From Multivorans sp965262355 (lineage in GTDB: Bacteria > Acidobacteriota > Thermoanaerobaculia > Multivoradales > Multivoraceae): 64,000 nt of DNA. A program made the translations under genes and the position numbers. Below, in pieces: positions 17,194-26,652 of the stretch. The notes under the pieces were generated by a model that searched no databases, was not told the origin of the DNA, and was given only the letters and a program-made list of their open reading frames with translations. The stretch lies in contig OZ253534.1 in assembly GCA_965262355.1 (NCBI GenBank), forward strand, positions 3,410,001-3,474,000, given 5' to 3'. The stretch's first letter is position 1. Each line of letters starts with the position of its first letter.

Positions 17194-18330
17194 GTGTAGT
17201 GTCTCCGACATGGGTTGACAGTCTCGGGCAAGTTCGTCAGTATTCCGTTCATGTGGGAACCAGCGGAACGACTTCACATCGAAGAGAGCGATCGAGCGCT
17301 TCTCAAGAAATGGGTAGAGGCGCCGACGACGACGCAACGCACCGTCCGGCGTAGCCGGATCGTGCTCGCTGCGGCGGAGGGCACGGCCAATCGGGCGATT
17401 GCGGCGAAACTCGGCGTTTCGCGGCCCACGGTGCTGCTGTGGCGTCGTCGGTTCGCGGAGGACGGACCTTCGGGGCTGACCAGGGATCGTCCCCGCGGTT
17501 GCGGAAAGCCGCCGCTCTCGGAGTCGGTCGTGCGTAAAATGATCGAAGCGACGCTGCACGAGAAGCCGCCCGGTCAGACCCACTGGAGCGTGCGTTCGAT
17601 GGCTCGGGCCCAGGGCATCAGTCCGGCGGCGGTCCAGCGCATCTGGGTGGCGCACGGGCTGAAGCCCCATCTGGTCAAGACGTTCAAGCTGAGCAACGAC
17701 CCCAGGTTCGTGGAAAAGCTGCGGGACGTTGTGGGCCTGTACCGGAATCCGCCCGAGAACGCGCTTGTGTTGTGCGTGGACGAGAAGAGCCAGATCCAGG
17801 CTCTGGACCGGACCCAGCCGGGCTTGCCGCTCAAGCGCGGCCGCGCGGGAACGATGACCCACGACTACAAGCGCAACGGGACGACGACGTTGTTCGCTGC
17901 GCTGAACGTGTTGGAGGGCACGGTGATCGCGGAGTGCATGGGCCGGCAGCGCCACCAGGAGTTTCTCCGTTTCCTCAAGCGTCTCGACCGTGAGATCCCG
18001 AAGCATCTCGACCTGCACCTGATCCTGGACAACTACCAGACCCACAAACACGCCGCCGTGCGCGCATGGCTGGAGCGAAAGCCTCGCTTCCACTTCCATT
18101 TCATTCCGACTTCGTCGCCCTGGCTCAACTTGGTCGAACGCTGGCTGGGCGGTCTGACCACGAAGGCGATCCGGCGCGGTGCATTCCAGAGCGTCAACGA
18201 CCTCGTAAAGACCATCTACGACTACGTGGAGCACAGCAACGAAAACTCCCGGCCGTTCGTCTGGACGGCCACCGCCGACAGCATCATCGCAAAGGTTACA
18301 CGTGGTAAAGCCATGTTGGAGACAGTACAC
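17194..18330 (+). mobile_element. IS630-family insertion sequence
   Basis: A 1137-bp element flanked by the TA dinucleotide that IS630 elements duplicate (17192-17193 and 18331-18332). The terminal inverted repeats read GTGTAGTGTCTCCGACATGG on the left and GTGTACTGTCTCCAACATGG on the right (inverted), 18 of 20 matching. It carries one full-length transposase and looks intact. Confidence 0.92.
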
Positions 18331-18333
18331 TAG
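17215..18333 (+). CDS. IS630-family transposase
   Basis: A DDE transposase of 372 residues (or 360 if the ATG at 17251 is used in place of TTG). An N-terminal helix-turn-helix (ANRAIAAKLGVSRPTVLLWR) is followed by the DDE catalytic residues in LCVDEKSQ, LILDNYQTHK and SPWLNLVERW. The element supplies no stop codon of its own: the TAG is formed by the duplicated TA target plus the flanking G, so the C-terminus depends on the insertion site. Confidence 0.93.
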   Translation: MTVSGKFVSIPFMWEPAERLHIEESDRALLKKWVEAPTTTQRTVRRSRIVLAAAEGTANRAIAAKLGVSRPTVLLWRRRFAEDGPSGLTRDRPRGCGKPPLSESVVRKMIEATLHEKPPGQTHWSVRSMARAQGISPAAVQRIWVAHGLKPHLVKTFKLSNDPRFVEKLRDVVGLYRNPPENALVLCVDEKSQIQALDRTQPGLPLKRGRAGTMTHDYKRNGTTTLFAALNVLEGTVIAECMGRQRHQEFLRFLKRLDREIPKHLDLHLILDNYQTHKHAAVRAWLERKPRFHFHFIPTSSPWLNLVERWLGGLTTKAIRRGAFQSVNDLVKTIYDYVEHSNENSRPFVWTATADSIIAKVTRGKAMLETVH

Positions 18334-18399
18334 CTGACTCTGCTGGAACCGCTGTTCGCTGACGGTTCATCCCCCGCCGGTGGTCGTCGGTGCCGTCCC

Positions 18400-19776
18400 C
18401 TACTTCGGCTCGCGACCGGAAGGCAGGACTCTTCCTTCCGGGTAGTCGGCGCCGGTGATGCTCGCGTCGACAGACCGGTTCCAGGCATCTAGTTCCGAGC
18501 GCATACGGGTGGCAATCTGGGTTTGCTGTTCGATCAGGTTCTGCTGTTCCTGGGGATCGCCGATCAGGTTGTAGAGCTCGTAGGCATCGGGTGTGTCGGA
18601 GGTGTAGTTCCTCATCAGCTTGTAGTCGTTGTCGAGCCAGGCGAGGCCGCCGCTGGCGCGGAAGCCGATGGGCCGATCCCTGCGGGCGGGCTCGGAGTCG
18701 AATACGTGGGCGATGGAGATGCCGTCGCCTATGGCGTTGATCGACATCGGGTCGAGCTTCGCGATCTCGATCAGCGTCGGGAAGATGTCCATGGTGCTGG
18801 CCGGAAAGTTGGAGGTCCTCGGGGCGATGCCGCGTGGCCATTCGATGATCGTCGGTACACGCAAGCCGCCCTCGTAGAAGTCCTTTTTGAAGCCGCGCAG
18901 GTGGCCGGTGGTGTCGGGACGGATGCCGGGATGCTCGGGGCCGTAGTCGATATTGGGCAAACCCCCGTTGTCGCTGGTGAACCACACCAGGGTGTTGTCG
19001 GCGATGCCGAGTTCGCGCAAGCCCTTGCGCAGAGCACCGATGGAGCGGTCCAGGGCGACGATCTCGCCGTGGTGTGCCCTAGAGGCGTCGTCGAGCGCCG
19101 CAAAGGGCTCGGCGTCTTCCGGGAAGGCGGCAAGAGGTCGGTGCGGGGAGGCGTACCAGATCACCGCGAACACAGGTTTGCCGCTTTCCGCCTGCTCCGA
19201 GATGTAGCGCAGCGCTTCGGCGACAAGGACTTCCGACGAGTCGCCCTTGAACTGCTTCGGCGCCCCGTTCTCGCTTAGTGTGGGGTCCAGGTTGAACTGG
19301 TTGGTGTGGCTCAGCCAGTAGTCGAAGCCGAGTTCGCCGGGATTGTGGGGATCGTCCTTGGGGAGCGGATTGTCGCCGCTCGGGTGGACCTGATTCAGGT
19401 GCCACTTGCCGAAGTGCGCCGTCGCGTAGCCGGCTTGCCGGAACGCCGCGGCGAGCGTCTTCTCCTGCTTGTTGATCGAGTCGCCGACCCGGAAGACCCC
19501 GGTGCGATCGTTCGTGCGACCCGTCATGACCGATGCCCGGGTCGGGGAGCAGCTCGGCGCCCCGGCGTAGAACCGGTCCATGCGCAGGCCGGCGCGGGCC
19601 ATGGCGTCGAGATGGGGCGTCTTCAGCAGGGGATGGCCGTAGTAGCCGGTCTGTGCCCAACCCATGTCATCGGCCATGAGCAGCACGACGTTCGGCGGAT
19701 CGTCGGCGGCTTCGGCGTAGCAGCCGAAGGCCGCGATCAGCAGCACGGCGGAGAATCTACCGAGGGCGTTCACCAT
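18400..19776 (-). CDS. Arylsulfatase A-type sulfatase
   Basis: A 458-residue secreted sulfatase. The signal peptide (about 1-24) is followed by NVVLLMADDMGW (metal Asp pair), the formylglycine signature CSPTR (Cys76-Arg80) within the longer motif CSPTRASVMTGR, and FGKWHL; TSDNGG comes later in the chain. The start at 19776 gives a proper signal peptide; the frame is open a further 126 codons upstream but overlaps the divergent DUF2911 gene and has no coding character. It likely desulfates glycans in the periplasm together with the sulfatase at 4624-6195, and needs a maturase encoded elsewhere. Confidence 0.92.
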   Translation of the reverse strand: MVNALGRFSAVLLIAAFGCYAEAADDPPNVVLLMADDMGWAQTGYYGHPLLKTPHLDAMARAGLRMDRFYAGAPSCSPTRASVMTGRTNDRTGVFRVGDSINKQEKTLAAAFRQAGYATAHFGKWHLNQVHPSGDNPLPKDDPHNPGELGFDYWLSHTNQFNLDPTLSENGAPKQFKGDSSEVLVAEALRYISEQAESGKPVFAVIWYASPHRPLAAFPEDAEPFAALDDASRAHHGEIVALDRSIGALRKGLRELGIADNTLVWFTSDNGGLPNIDYGPEHPGIRPDTTGHLRGFKKDFYEGGLRVPTIIEWPRGIAPRTSNFPASTMDIFPTLIEIAKLDPMSINAIGDGISIAHVFDSEPARRDRPIGFRASGGLAWLDNDYKLMRNYTSDTPDAYELYNLIGDPQEQQNLIEQQTQIATRMRSELDAWNRSVDASITGADYPEGRVLPSGREPK

Positions 19777-19954
19777 GCGATGTCTCCAGCACGCTCCAGA
19801 GTTGTTCCGCGGCCGGGGTGGTTTCCCCGCGAGGAGTCCGACTATCCTACGGTGGCATCGGCGCGCGAAAGCCGGGTTTGGTTGCCGGGTGAACCCTCGG
19901 GGGTATCCGGGTAGTGTAGAAGCCGATCTAACACTCTTTAGCTGGGAGAACGAA

Positions 19955-20488
19955 ATGCACAAGTACCGAGCAACGATGCCGCTGATCTTCATGGCCCTGC
20001 TGATGACGGCGGCGCTTCCCGCCGTGGCACAGCGCGAAGACGACGCCGGCAGGGCGAGCAAGAACGGCAAGGTGGAGGGGACGATCGACGGCGTCACGGT
20101 GACGCTGGAGTACGGACGCCCCAACGTGAAGGACCGCACGATCTGGGGCGGCATAGTTCCCTACGGCAAGGTCTGGCGTACCGGCGCCGACGAGGCCACC
20201 ACCATCACCTTCAGCGCCGACGTCGAGGTCGGCGGCGAGATGCTGGCCGCCGGCACCTACGGCCTCTTCACCCTGCCGGGTGAGAACGAGTGGACCGTCA
20301 TCTTCAACAAGGCCGCCAAGCAGTGGGGCGCCTTCAGGTATGACGCCGGTCAGGACGCGCTGCGGGTGACCGCCACCCCGAAAGCCGTCGACCACGTGGA
20401 GGCAATGGACTTCGAAGTCGTGGACTCGTGGGTCGTGCTGCGCTGGGAGAAGCTCGCCGTGCCCTTCGAGGTGAAGAAGGCGGGCTGA
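19955..20488 (+). CDS. DUF2911 secreted protein
   Basis: A 177-residue exported protein. The signal peptide ends near LPAVAQ; the core shows VTLEYGRPNVKDRTIWGG, VPYGKVWRTGADEATTITF, AGTYGLFTLPGENEWTVIFN and the tail of DUF2911, a family of periplasmic or outer-membrane-associated proteins with unknown activity common in Bacteroidetes and Acidobacteria. GGGAG lies 8 bases before the chosen ATG. Single gene, convergent with the PIN gene downstream. Confidence 0.9.
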   Translation: MHKYRATMPLIFMALLMTAALPAVAQREDDAGRASKNGKVEGTIDGVTVTLEYGRPNVKDRTIWGGIVPYGKVWRTGADEATTITFSADVEVGGEMLAAGTYGLFTLPGENEWTVIFNKAAKQWGAFRYDAGQDALRVTATPKAVDHVEAMDFEVVDSWVVLRWEKLAVPFEVKKAG

Positions 20489-20514
20489 GTTCGGCTGGCC
20501 GGGCGCCAGGGCCG

Positions 20515-20892
20515 TCAGAAGGCGATCCGCCGGACCCCTTCCACGGCGTCGAAGTGTGCGTCGTTGCTCAGCACGGGTAGGGCGTGTTGGCGGCAGAGTG
20601 CTGCGATCCATGTGTCGTTCGAGGGAATGGGCGTGCCGGCACGCTTGAGCTTCAGCCTGATCCCAGCGTAGAGGTCGGCCGTCGCGGAAGTGACGGTGGC
20701 CACTTCGGCGAGCGGCAGGTGACGCCGGAGCCATGATTCGTAGCGTGCTTGGTGGCGCAACTGGCGGATGCCGAAGTAGTACTCGCCGAGGACGATACTC
20801 GGAACGACCAGCCGCTGCGCCGAACGGAGGGGCGCTTCGACCGGCGCGAGCCCCTCGGCCCAGGCCGACAGGGCGTTGGTGTCGAGAATCAC
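20515..20892 (-). CDS. PIN-domain toxin (VapC-like)
   Basis: A 125-residue PIN RNase. The acidic residues are visible in MILDTNALSAW, PSIVLGEYYFG, SNDTWIAALC and LSNDAHFD. The start overlaps the antitoxin stop as ATGA, the usual coupling of antitoxin-first VapBC operons. It is expected to cleave a structured RNA target when the antitoxin is degraded. Confidence 0.92.
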   Translation of the reverse strand: MILDTNALSAWAEGLAPVEAPLRSAQRLVVPSIVLGEYYFGIRQLRHQARYESWLRRHLPLAEVATVTSATADLYAGIRLKLKRAGTPIPSNDTWIAALCRQHALPVLSNDAHFDAVEGVRRIAF

Positions 20893-21182
20893 GGGATGTC
20901 GCCGGGCTCGAGCTTCTCGAACTCCTCCTCGATCGCCTTGAGGACGGTTCGGTGCTCATCGCCGAGGTCGGCAAGCTCTCCGAATCCCTCCATCCAGGGT
21001 GGCTCCGGCGGGTCGGGTGCGCTGTGGCGCGAACGGGCGTGGACTCGTGCGCCGGCAGCGTGGCGACCAAGGTGCAGCTCGACGGCGTCGGTGAAGAACC
21101 GCTTCAGGGTCATGCCGCGGCCGGCGGCGAGGGCTTTGGCGCGGCGGAAGGTCGTGTCCGGCAGTTCGATGGTGGTCTTCAT
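20889..21182 (-). CDS. RHH antitoxin of the PIN module
   Basis: A 97-residue antitoxin. The RHH N-terminus MKTTIELPDTTFRRAKALAA continues into the second helix RGMTLKRFFTDAVELHL, and an acidic C-terminal tail should bind the toxin. The start is chosen at the ATG of MKTTIELP; an earlier ATG 15 codons up includes non-conserved residues. A direct repeat CCATATT-G-CCATATT (21186-21200) immediately upstream is a likely operator. Confidence 0.88.
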   Translation of the reverse strand: MKTTIELPDTTFRRAKALAAGRGMTLKRFFTDAVELHLGRHAAGARVHARSRHSAPDPPEPPWMEGFGELADLGDEHRTVLKAIEEEFEKLEPGDIP

Positions 21183-21185
21183 GCC

Positions 21186-21200
21186 CCATATTGCCATATT
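21186..21200 (-). repeat. Direct repeat in front of the VapBC-like operon
   Basis: Two copies of AATATGG (minus strand) with an 8-base period, starting 4 bases before the antitoxin ATG and overlapping the expected -10 region. Candidate RHH operator. Confidence 0.45.
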
Positions 21201-21380
21201 TACGGGCAGGAGCACGGCTCGCGACAAGCGGTCCAGGAAAACGGAAGCCGAATCCGTCCTAGCCGTATGAAGGCAGGCTCCCTAGGCCCAAGGCAATGCG
21301 GTCGATCAAGACCGCAGGCTGACTCTGGTTGACGAAGGGTTGCGGTTGACATACGGTTGCGTCCTAAGAGGAGATGCGAC

Positions 21381-21869
21381 ATGGCCATGGAAACGACGAT
21401 CCAGAAGCTGCGTCCCGAAGAGGCGGCTGAGCAGGTCTTCGCGGCTCACAGGCGCGACAGCGCATGGCTCGATCGCTTCACCGAGTGCCTCGCCGACTAC
21501 CGGGAGGGCGCGGTTGGGAGAACAAGCCCCGCTGCCCGGCAGTCGGCCTCGGAACTGGCGCGCACGATCGAGGTTTGGCATCTCAGTCAGGCGAAGGCCG
21601 CCGCGTCTTTCCGTGTCAGCCGTCAGGCGTTCAGCAAGTGGCTGCAACGCGGCGTACCGGCGGACCACGCGGTAGCCGTGGCCGACCTGAAGGCCGCCAC
21701 CGATCTGTTGGAGCGCTACATCAAGCGCGACAGGATACCCGCGGTGGTGCGGCGGCCGATACCGGCGCTCGACGGAGTCTCCCTGCTGGAGCTGCTGGGC
21801 CAAGGCGACACGGGCAGGCTCTTGTCCGCATGTCGCGACATGTTCGACTTCGAGCGGGCGCACGGGTGA
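21381..21869 (+). CDS. Xre/MbcA/ParS-type antitoxin
   Basis: A 162-residue antitoxin with a helix-turn-helix (LSQAKAAASFRVSRQAFSKW) followed by the short toxin-binding helices seen in MbcA/ParS antitoxins of RES toxins (DGVSLLELLGQGDTGRLLSA). GAGGAG lies about 7 bases before the ATG at 21381. Its stop overlaps the start of the RES gene (GTGA). Confidence 0.85.
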   Translation: MAMETTIQKLRPEEAAEQVFAAHRRDSAWLDRFTECLADYREGAVGRTSPAARQSASELARTIEVWHLSQAKAAASFRVSRQAFSKWLQRGVPADHAVAVADLKAATDLLERYIKRDRIPAVVRRPIPALDGVSLLELLGQGDTGRLLSACRDMFDFERAHG

Positions 21870-22414
21870 CGCCGGACCTGGTCGTCGAACGAATCCCCGA
21901 CGATCACTCTTGGTGGCGCATCGCCTACCCGATCTGGGCCGATCCGCTTGACCCTGGTTTCGCGCAACGGCGCGGCGGCCGGTGGAATCCGCCGGACAGT
22001 TTCCCGACGCTCTATCTGAACGAAGACAAGGTCACGGCGCGGCAGAATCTCCGGGCCTTCATCGACGGCTGGCCGTACGAACCGGAGGAGCTTCGGGACG
22101 ACAACGGCCCGGTCCTTGTGGAATGCACGTTGCCGCGCCGCCAGGTCGTCTGCGACATGCACACGCCCGAAGGTGTCCGCGCTGCGGGCATGCCCGCCAC
22201 GTACCCTCTAGAGAGCGACGGAGCGGTGGTCGGACACGACCGGTGCCAACTCATCGGAAAGCGGGCCAAGGACCAGGGGCTACGAGGTGTCCGGGCCCGG
22301 TCAGCGCGGTCCCCGGACGGCGCCGGGCGCGAGTTGGCTTGGTTCCAGGCTTCCGTTCGCAGCGTCGCCCGGCGAATCGCGACGTTGGCGTTCCCGGTGT
22401 GGCTCTGGGGATAG
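21866..22414 (+). CDS. RES-domain toxin (MbcT/ParT-like)
   Basis: A 182-residue RES-domain protein: WWRIAYP with Arg18, then GGRWNPP (38-43) and TLYLNED, the conserved polar residues of the family. RES toxins degrade or transfer ADP-ribose from NAD+, some with phosphate as co-substrate. It begins with GTG within the antitoxin stop, so the two genes are translationally coupled. A longer frame in the same register upstream is antitoxin DNA read out of frame. Confidence 0.9.
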   Translation: MTPDLVVERIPDDHSWWRIAYPIWADPLDPGFAQRRGGRWNPPDSFPTLYLNEDKVTARQNLRAFIDGWPYEPEELRDDNGPVLVECTLPRRQVVCDMHTPEGVRAAGMPATYPLESDGAVVGHDRCQLIGKRAKDQGLRGVRARSARSPDGAGRELAWFQASVRSVARRIATLAFPVWLWG

Positions 22415-23069
22415 AACTGCAGCATCTGGGGCAGCCATAGCCCGATGCTCCGTGGTGTTCTCCAACACCCGGTGGCGAACTTGCTCGCCGGCTGCGGGCG
22501 GCCGGATCCGCAGGTCCGCCGAGCCCTCGTGACACAGCGCGGTAAGGGTCTGCGAACCGGACGTCGCCTGCGCTCGCAACACTGGGACCCTGCCGAAGTT
22601 CGCTTCAGCCGGGAACGGGCTCTTGCGCCATCTGACCCTCAAGGACTTGGCCTTGTCCGCGACTCCGGTCGGTTGCCGGGTCATCCTGGCGCTAGTGAGC
22701 GCCGGACCAGCTGTTGGGGACCGCACCACGGCAGCCGCCAGCGCGGCGCCCGCTCAAGGTCACGTCCGGTGCTAGTCTCCGCCGAGCGACGACTTCACTG
22801 GGTTCACAAGAGAGCCGGCGAGGTGACGTGCAAGCCTGTCCACCACGGGACCCTGGGAGAAGGAAGGAACAGTGAGGAGAGCCGCTACCGCCGTCTTGCA
22901 TATGGAATCGAACTTACCGCACGGCCCTGTAGGTCGCGGGATTCCTACACTTTGGCCCTGCACGAGTTGACTGAAGTCACTCCGAAGGACGCCCTCCTCG
23001 TCACGGTGGAATAGCCGGTGCCGACGGTTCATTCCGGGGTGCCTCCTTGTCCGGTGGGAGCTGCAGATC
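22415..23069. other. 655-bp gap without a supportable gene
   Basis: Several open frames exist on both strands, but none has a recognisable motif, a good ribosome binding site together with a plausible composition, or continuity across frames. The promoter of the type IIG gene should lie at the right end. It may hold decayed sequence. Confidence 0.5.
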
Positions 23070-25916
23070 ATGACCGCACCTGAGGGTCTCAGGCACCTCG
23101 TGGAGCGATTCGAGCGCAATCTGGAGTCCTACGTCTCCGGGAGATACAACGAGACACAGCTACGCCGTGAATTCGTTGATCCCCTGTTCGAGTTGCTCGG
23201 CTGGGACGTCAGCAACTCAAACGGTCAACCGGAGGCCTTCAAGGATGTGGTGCATGAAGATGCCCTGAAGATCGGTGGGAGCACGAAAGCTCCAGACTAC
23301 GCGTTCCGTGTGGGAGGCGACAGGAGGTTCTTCGTCGAGACCAAGGCGCCGCACAAAAACCTCAGCCGAGACGCAGACGCGGCGTTCCAGCTCCGGCGCT
23401 ATGGCTGGTCCGCTAAACTCGATCTCTGCATTCTGACGGACTTCGAAGAGTTTTCAGTATACGACACGCGGGTCCGGCCCTTGAAGACGGATAGGGCTTC
23501 AACGGCCAGGGCTCTCTACATGCGCTACACGGACTACGTCGGCCGCTGGGAAGAACTCGCTCAGGTGTTCTCGCGTGATGCGCTGGTCTCTGGTGCCTTC
23601 GACAAGTACGCTGGCGCTGCGCGATCAATGCGCGGTACGACTGAAGTTGATGAATCGTTTCTTCAAGACCTCGAAGGCTGGCGCACGGCGTTAGCGAGGA
23701 ATCTTGCCCTTCGAAACCCGAAGCTCGGACTGCGTCCTCTGAACACAGCCGTCCAGAGGACCCTCGATCGTATCGTGTTCCTTCGCATCTGCGAAGATCG
23801 AGGTATCGAGTCTTACGGACGGCTGATGGCTTTGCTAAATGGCTCTAACGTGTACCGCCGGCTGGCAGAAATCTTCGTCCACGCCGATGAGCGGTACAAC
23901 TCTGGCCTGTTTCATTTCCGCGCCGAGGCAGGGCGGAGCGAGCCGCCCGACAGGCAGACTCTCGGCCTCACCATCGACGATGTGGTTCTCAAGGGGATCA
24001 TCTCGCGCCTCTACTACCCCGAGAGTCCCTACGAGTTCTCCGTGTTCTCTGCTGACATTCTTGGTCAGGTGTATGAACAGTTCCTGGGCAAAGTAATCCG
24101 GCTGACCGCGGGCCATAGGGCAAAGGTCGAGGAGAAACCGGAAGTACGAAAGGCCGGCGGCGTCTACTATACCCCCGTCGGCGTGGTCGAGTATCTAGTC
24201 CGTCACACCGTAGGCACCTTGTTAGAAGAGGCGGCAGCACCGGCGAGGGCCGCGGCCCTTCGGATCCTTGATCCCGCATGTGGCTCCGGCTCGTTCTTGA
24301 TAGCGGCCTATGAGTCACTACTCTACTGGCATCTCCAGTGGTACCACGAAGACTGCATCGAGAAACACGCGAAGGGTCGGATGCCGAAAGTGTACCAGGG
24401 GCGGGGAGGCGCATGGCGGTTGACGACTGAGGAGCGGAAACGAATCCTAACGAACAGCATTTTCGGCGTCGACGTGGACCCGCATGCAGTGGAGGTGACC
24501 AAGCTCTCACTTCTCCTCAAAGTGCTCGAGGGCGAGTCGAGCGATAGACTCGAGAGTCAACTGAGACTGTTCCGCCAAAGGGCGCTACCGGACTTGGGAA
24601 ACAACATCAGGTGCGGGAATGCTCTGGTTGGCACAGACTTCTACGAGGGAAGGCAGGATCTACTCTTCGACGCGGAGGAGAGTTTCCGCATCAACGCTTT
24701 TGACTGGCATGCGGAGTTCCCCCGAGCAATTGGCGACGGGGGCTTCAGCGCTGTCATCGGGAACCCGCCGTACTTGTCCTTTTCAGGAAGACAGGCGGTT
24801 CGACTGGAGGACGGTCTACGTGAGTACTACGACCGACACTACCCGGGCGCTGGTTGGCAAACCAGTCACGGTCTATTTGTTGCAAAGGCGCATTCGTTAA
24901 GCCATCGTATGGTTGGCCTAATCGTGCCCGATCAGGTCGGTCATTTGGCCGGCTACGAAGCGGTCCGGGCCAGTGTGACAAGCGCCTCGTCGCTCGTGTC
25001 GGTACGCTATTGGGGAGAGAACGTGTTCCCGGGTGTAGTTACGCCGGCTTTGACCTTCATTAGTGACAGGCGCCACGTTGGTAGCACCCGAATTGAGAGG
25101 GTTGACGGTTCCGAGGCCATGTGCGGGGTGGCTGCGGGCGGGGCGTGGCTTTCTCCCTCACGCCATTCCGCTCTGGTGGATAAGTTGCGAGCCCAGGCGG
25201 CACCTCTGGAAGCTTCTTTTGCGGATCCCGGTGTGCATACAGGGAATTGTTCGAAGAAGCTGATTCTTGCTTCGGATGGCGCCCCTCCGGATGCGGTTCC
25301 CGTTCTTGAAGGGAAGCAGGTGGGGAGGTATTCCTGCCGCCGCCCGCCGAAGGTCGTCCGCCTCGGCTACGAAGCGTCCAAGGGTGAGTACTTCAGGATC
25401 GGGCCTGTCGAACGGTACCGAAGTGCGTCATTCGTGATCCGCCAGACGGCGGGATACCCGATCGTAGGGCCGCGGCAACACGCTGAGTATTTCCGGAACA
25501 CGCTACTCGCCTTGTATCCTCCGGAGGACGGCAGGGACGTTCGGTTCGTCGTTGCTGTGTTGAACTCCCGGTTGATGCGTTACGCCTACAAGGTGCTGGT
25601 GGCGGAATCTGAGCAGAAGGCGTTTCCGCAAGTCAAGGTGCGTGCCCTTCGTGGGTTGCCTATTCGGTCCATAGAGTCGTCTACAACCAAAGACGCTCAT
25701 GATATTCTGTCGAGTTTGGTGGACGAGTTGGTCGGCCTCTACGCCGCTATGGAGTCGGCGGAGACGGCCCACGATCGGCAGGTGCTGAAGCGGAGGATTC
25801 ACGGTCTGGACGGCGAAGTAGACCGACAGGTCGAAGAGATGTATGGCCTGTCGGATTCCGAGGTCGGGCAGGTCGAACAGTATCTTGACGGACTCGGGGT
25901 GCTGGATGTGGCTTGA
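23070..25916 (+). CDS. Type IIG-like restriction-modification enzyme (Eco57I/TaqI-type methylase with N-terminal nuclease)
   Basis: A 948-residue single-chain enzyme. N-terminal nuclease core: KAPDYAFR (Asp76) and FFVETKAP (Glu90, Lys92). This is followed by a helical connector, then an N6-adenine methyltransferase domain with motif I DPACGSGSFL (401-410) and catalytic NPPY (565-568), preceded by GGVYYTP. The C-terminal 300 residues should be the target-recognition domain. Enzymes of this build cut and methylate at a bipartite or asymmetric site. The last 11 bases overlap the HNH gene. Local GC is lower and codon use more relaxed than in flanking housekeeping genes, consistent with transfer. 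Confidence 0.9.
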   Translation: MTAPEGLRHLVERFERNLESYVSGRYNETQLRREFVDPLFELLGWDVSNSNGQPEAFKDVVHEDALKIGGSTKAPDYAFRVGGDRRFFVETKAPHKNLSRDADAAFQLRRYGWSAKLDLCILTDFEEFSVYDTRVRPLKTDRASTARALYMRYTDYVGRWEELAQVFSRDALVSGAFDKYAGAARSMRGTTEVDESFLQDLEGWRTALARNLALRNPKLGLRPLNTAVQRTLDRIVFLRICEDRGIESYGRLMALLNGSNVYRRLAEIFVHADERYNSGLFHFRAEAGRSEPPDRQTLGLTIDDVVLKGIISRLYYPESPYEFSVFSADILGQVYEQFLGKVIRLTAGHRAKVEEKPEVRKAGGVYYTPVGVVEYLVRHTVGTLLEEAAAPARAAALRILDPACGSGSFLIAAYESLLYWHLQWYHEDCIEKHAKGRMPKVYQGRGGAWRLTTEERKRILTNSIFGVDVDPHAVEVTKLSLLLKVLEGESSDRLESQLRLFRQRALPDLGNNIRCGNALVGTDFYEGRQDLLFDAEESFRINAFDWHAEFPRAIGDGGFSAVIGNPPYLSFSGRQAVRLEDGLREYYDRHYPGAGWQTSHGLFVAKAHSLSHRMVGLIVPDQVGHLAGYEAVRASVTSASSLVSVRYWGENVFPGVVTPALTFISDRRHVGSTRIERVDGSEAMCGVAAGGAWLSPSRHSALVDKLRAQAAPLEASFADPGVHTGNCSKKLILASDGAPPDAVPVLEGKQVGRYSCRRPPKVVRLGYEASKGEYFRIGPVERYRSASFVIRQTAGYPIVGPRQHAEYFRNTLLALYPPEDGRDVRFVVAVLNSRLMRYAYKVLVAESEQKAFPQVKVRALRGLPIRSIESSTTKDAHDILSSLVDELVGLYAAMESAETAHDRQVLKRRIHGLDGEVDRQVEEMYGLSDSEVGQVEQYLDGLGVLDVA

Positions 25917-26652
25917 GCCCTGCTGGCTCACGAATCAGTCCGGCACGGTCATTCGGTTTCGCACATCGCAGCTTCCTCGCCTGCCTGATGCAGATGTTGA
26001 TCTGAGGATCGAGCTTTTTGATGGACGGGTGGTACCGGGGCGATTCCACCTAAACCGGGCCAATCCATACGTAGCGGGCCCTCGGGTTCGGCAGTTCATT
26101 CAGGCGCGCGTGGAGGAGCGGTCGAAGGAGCAAGCCTTGATCAGTATCGCCGGGCGCTATTGGCGTCTTATGGAGGCTCAGCACGTAGTAGCCGGTGTAG
26201 CCGGCTACGGCGTTAGCAGGACGCGTGCGGCCGAAGGGAAACTGGTGGGCAAGGATCTGGAGGGGATTCTTGAGCGGCTCGATGCAATCAGGGAGAGCTC
26301 GGGAAGAAGAGAAGCTTACGAGCGGTTGACTAGGCCGTCAGGACTCAGAGTGTTGGTGATTGGATTAATGGGCCCGACGTGCCAGGTCGAAGGTTGCGAT
26401 GCAGCTGAGGCGAGCGCCGAGAAATGGGGTGATGCCGCTGCTGCACTGGCTGTACTCGACGTTCATCACATCGAGGCGGTTGCCAAGGTGCAGGACCACA
26501 GTCCGAAGAACCTCTGTGTGATCTGTGCGAATCATCATCGGCTGATTCATGGGTTTGGTCCGTGGGCTGTACGGCACGAAGACGATGACGTTCTGTTGGT
26601 TCAGGGAGGGAAGAAGCTCCGTATGGTACGTGATCTTTCTAGCTTGGCGTAG
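25906..26652 (+). CDS. HNH endonuclease, coupled to the type IIG gene
   Basis: A 248-residue protein. The C-terminal HNH/zinc domain is clear: CQVEGC (159-164), LDVHHIEAV (His187-His188), NLCVICANHHRLIH (Cys204, Cys207, His210-211, His215). The N-terminal 150 residues are not recognised and begin with a short beta-rich stretch. The ATG at 25906 overlaps the preceding gene by 11 bases, so they are translated as one unit. It may be a modification-dependent or accessory nuclease of the same defence system; that role is inferred only from the overlap. Confidence 0.85.
   Translation: MWLEPCWLTNQSGTVIRFRTSQLPRLPDADVDLRIELFDGRVVPGRFHLNRANPYVAGPRVRQFIQARVEERSKEQALISIAGRYWRLMEAQHVVAGVAGYGVSRTRAAEGKLVGKDLEGILERLDAIRESSGRREAYERLTRPSGLRVLVIGLMGPTCQVEGCDAAEASAEKWGDAAAALAVLDVHHIEAVAKVQDHSPKNLCVICANHHRLIHGFGPWAVRHEDDDVLLVQGGKKLRMVRDLSSLA

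Noticed and set aside
17191..18340. Possibility that the frameshifted secreted gene upstream was disrupted by the IS630 insertion
   Set aside because: The gene's own stop (17153) lies before the IS left end, and its frame break is at 16770, so the IS is not the cause.
22445..23014. Plus-strand 189-codon frame before the type IIG gene, and minus frames at 22301-22729 and 22772-23119
   Set aside because: No motif, no convincing ribosome binding site, composition not protein-like; left as an unexplained gap.
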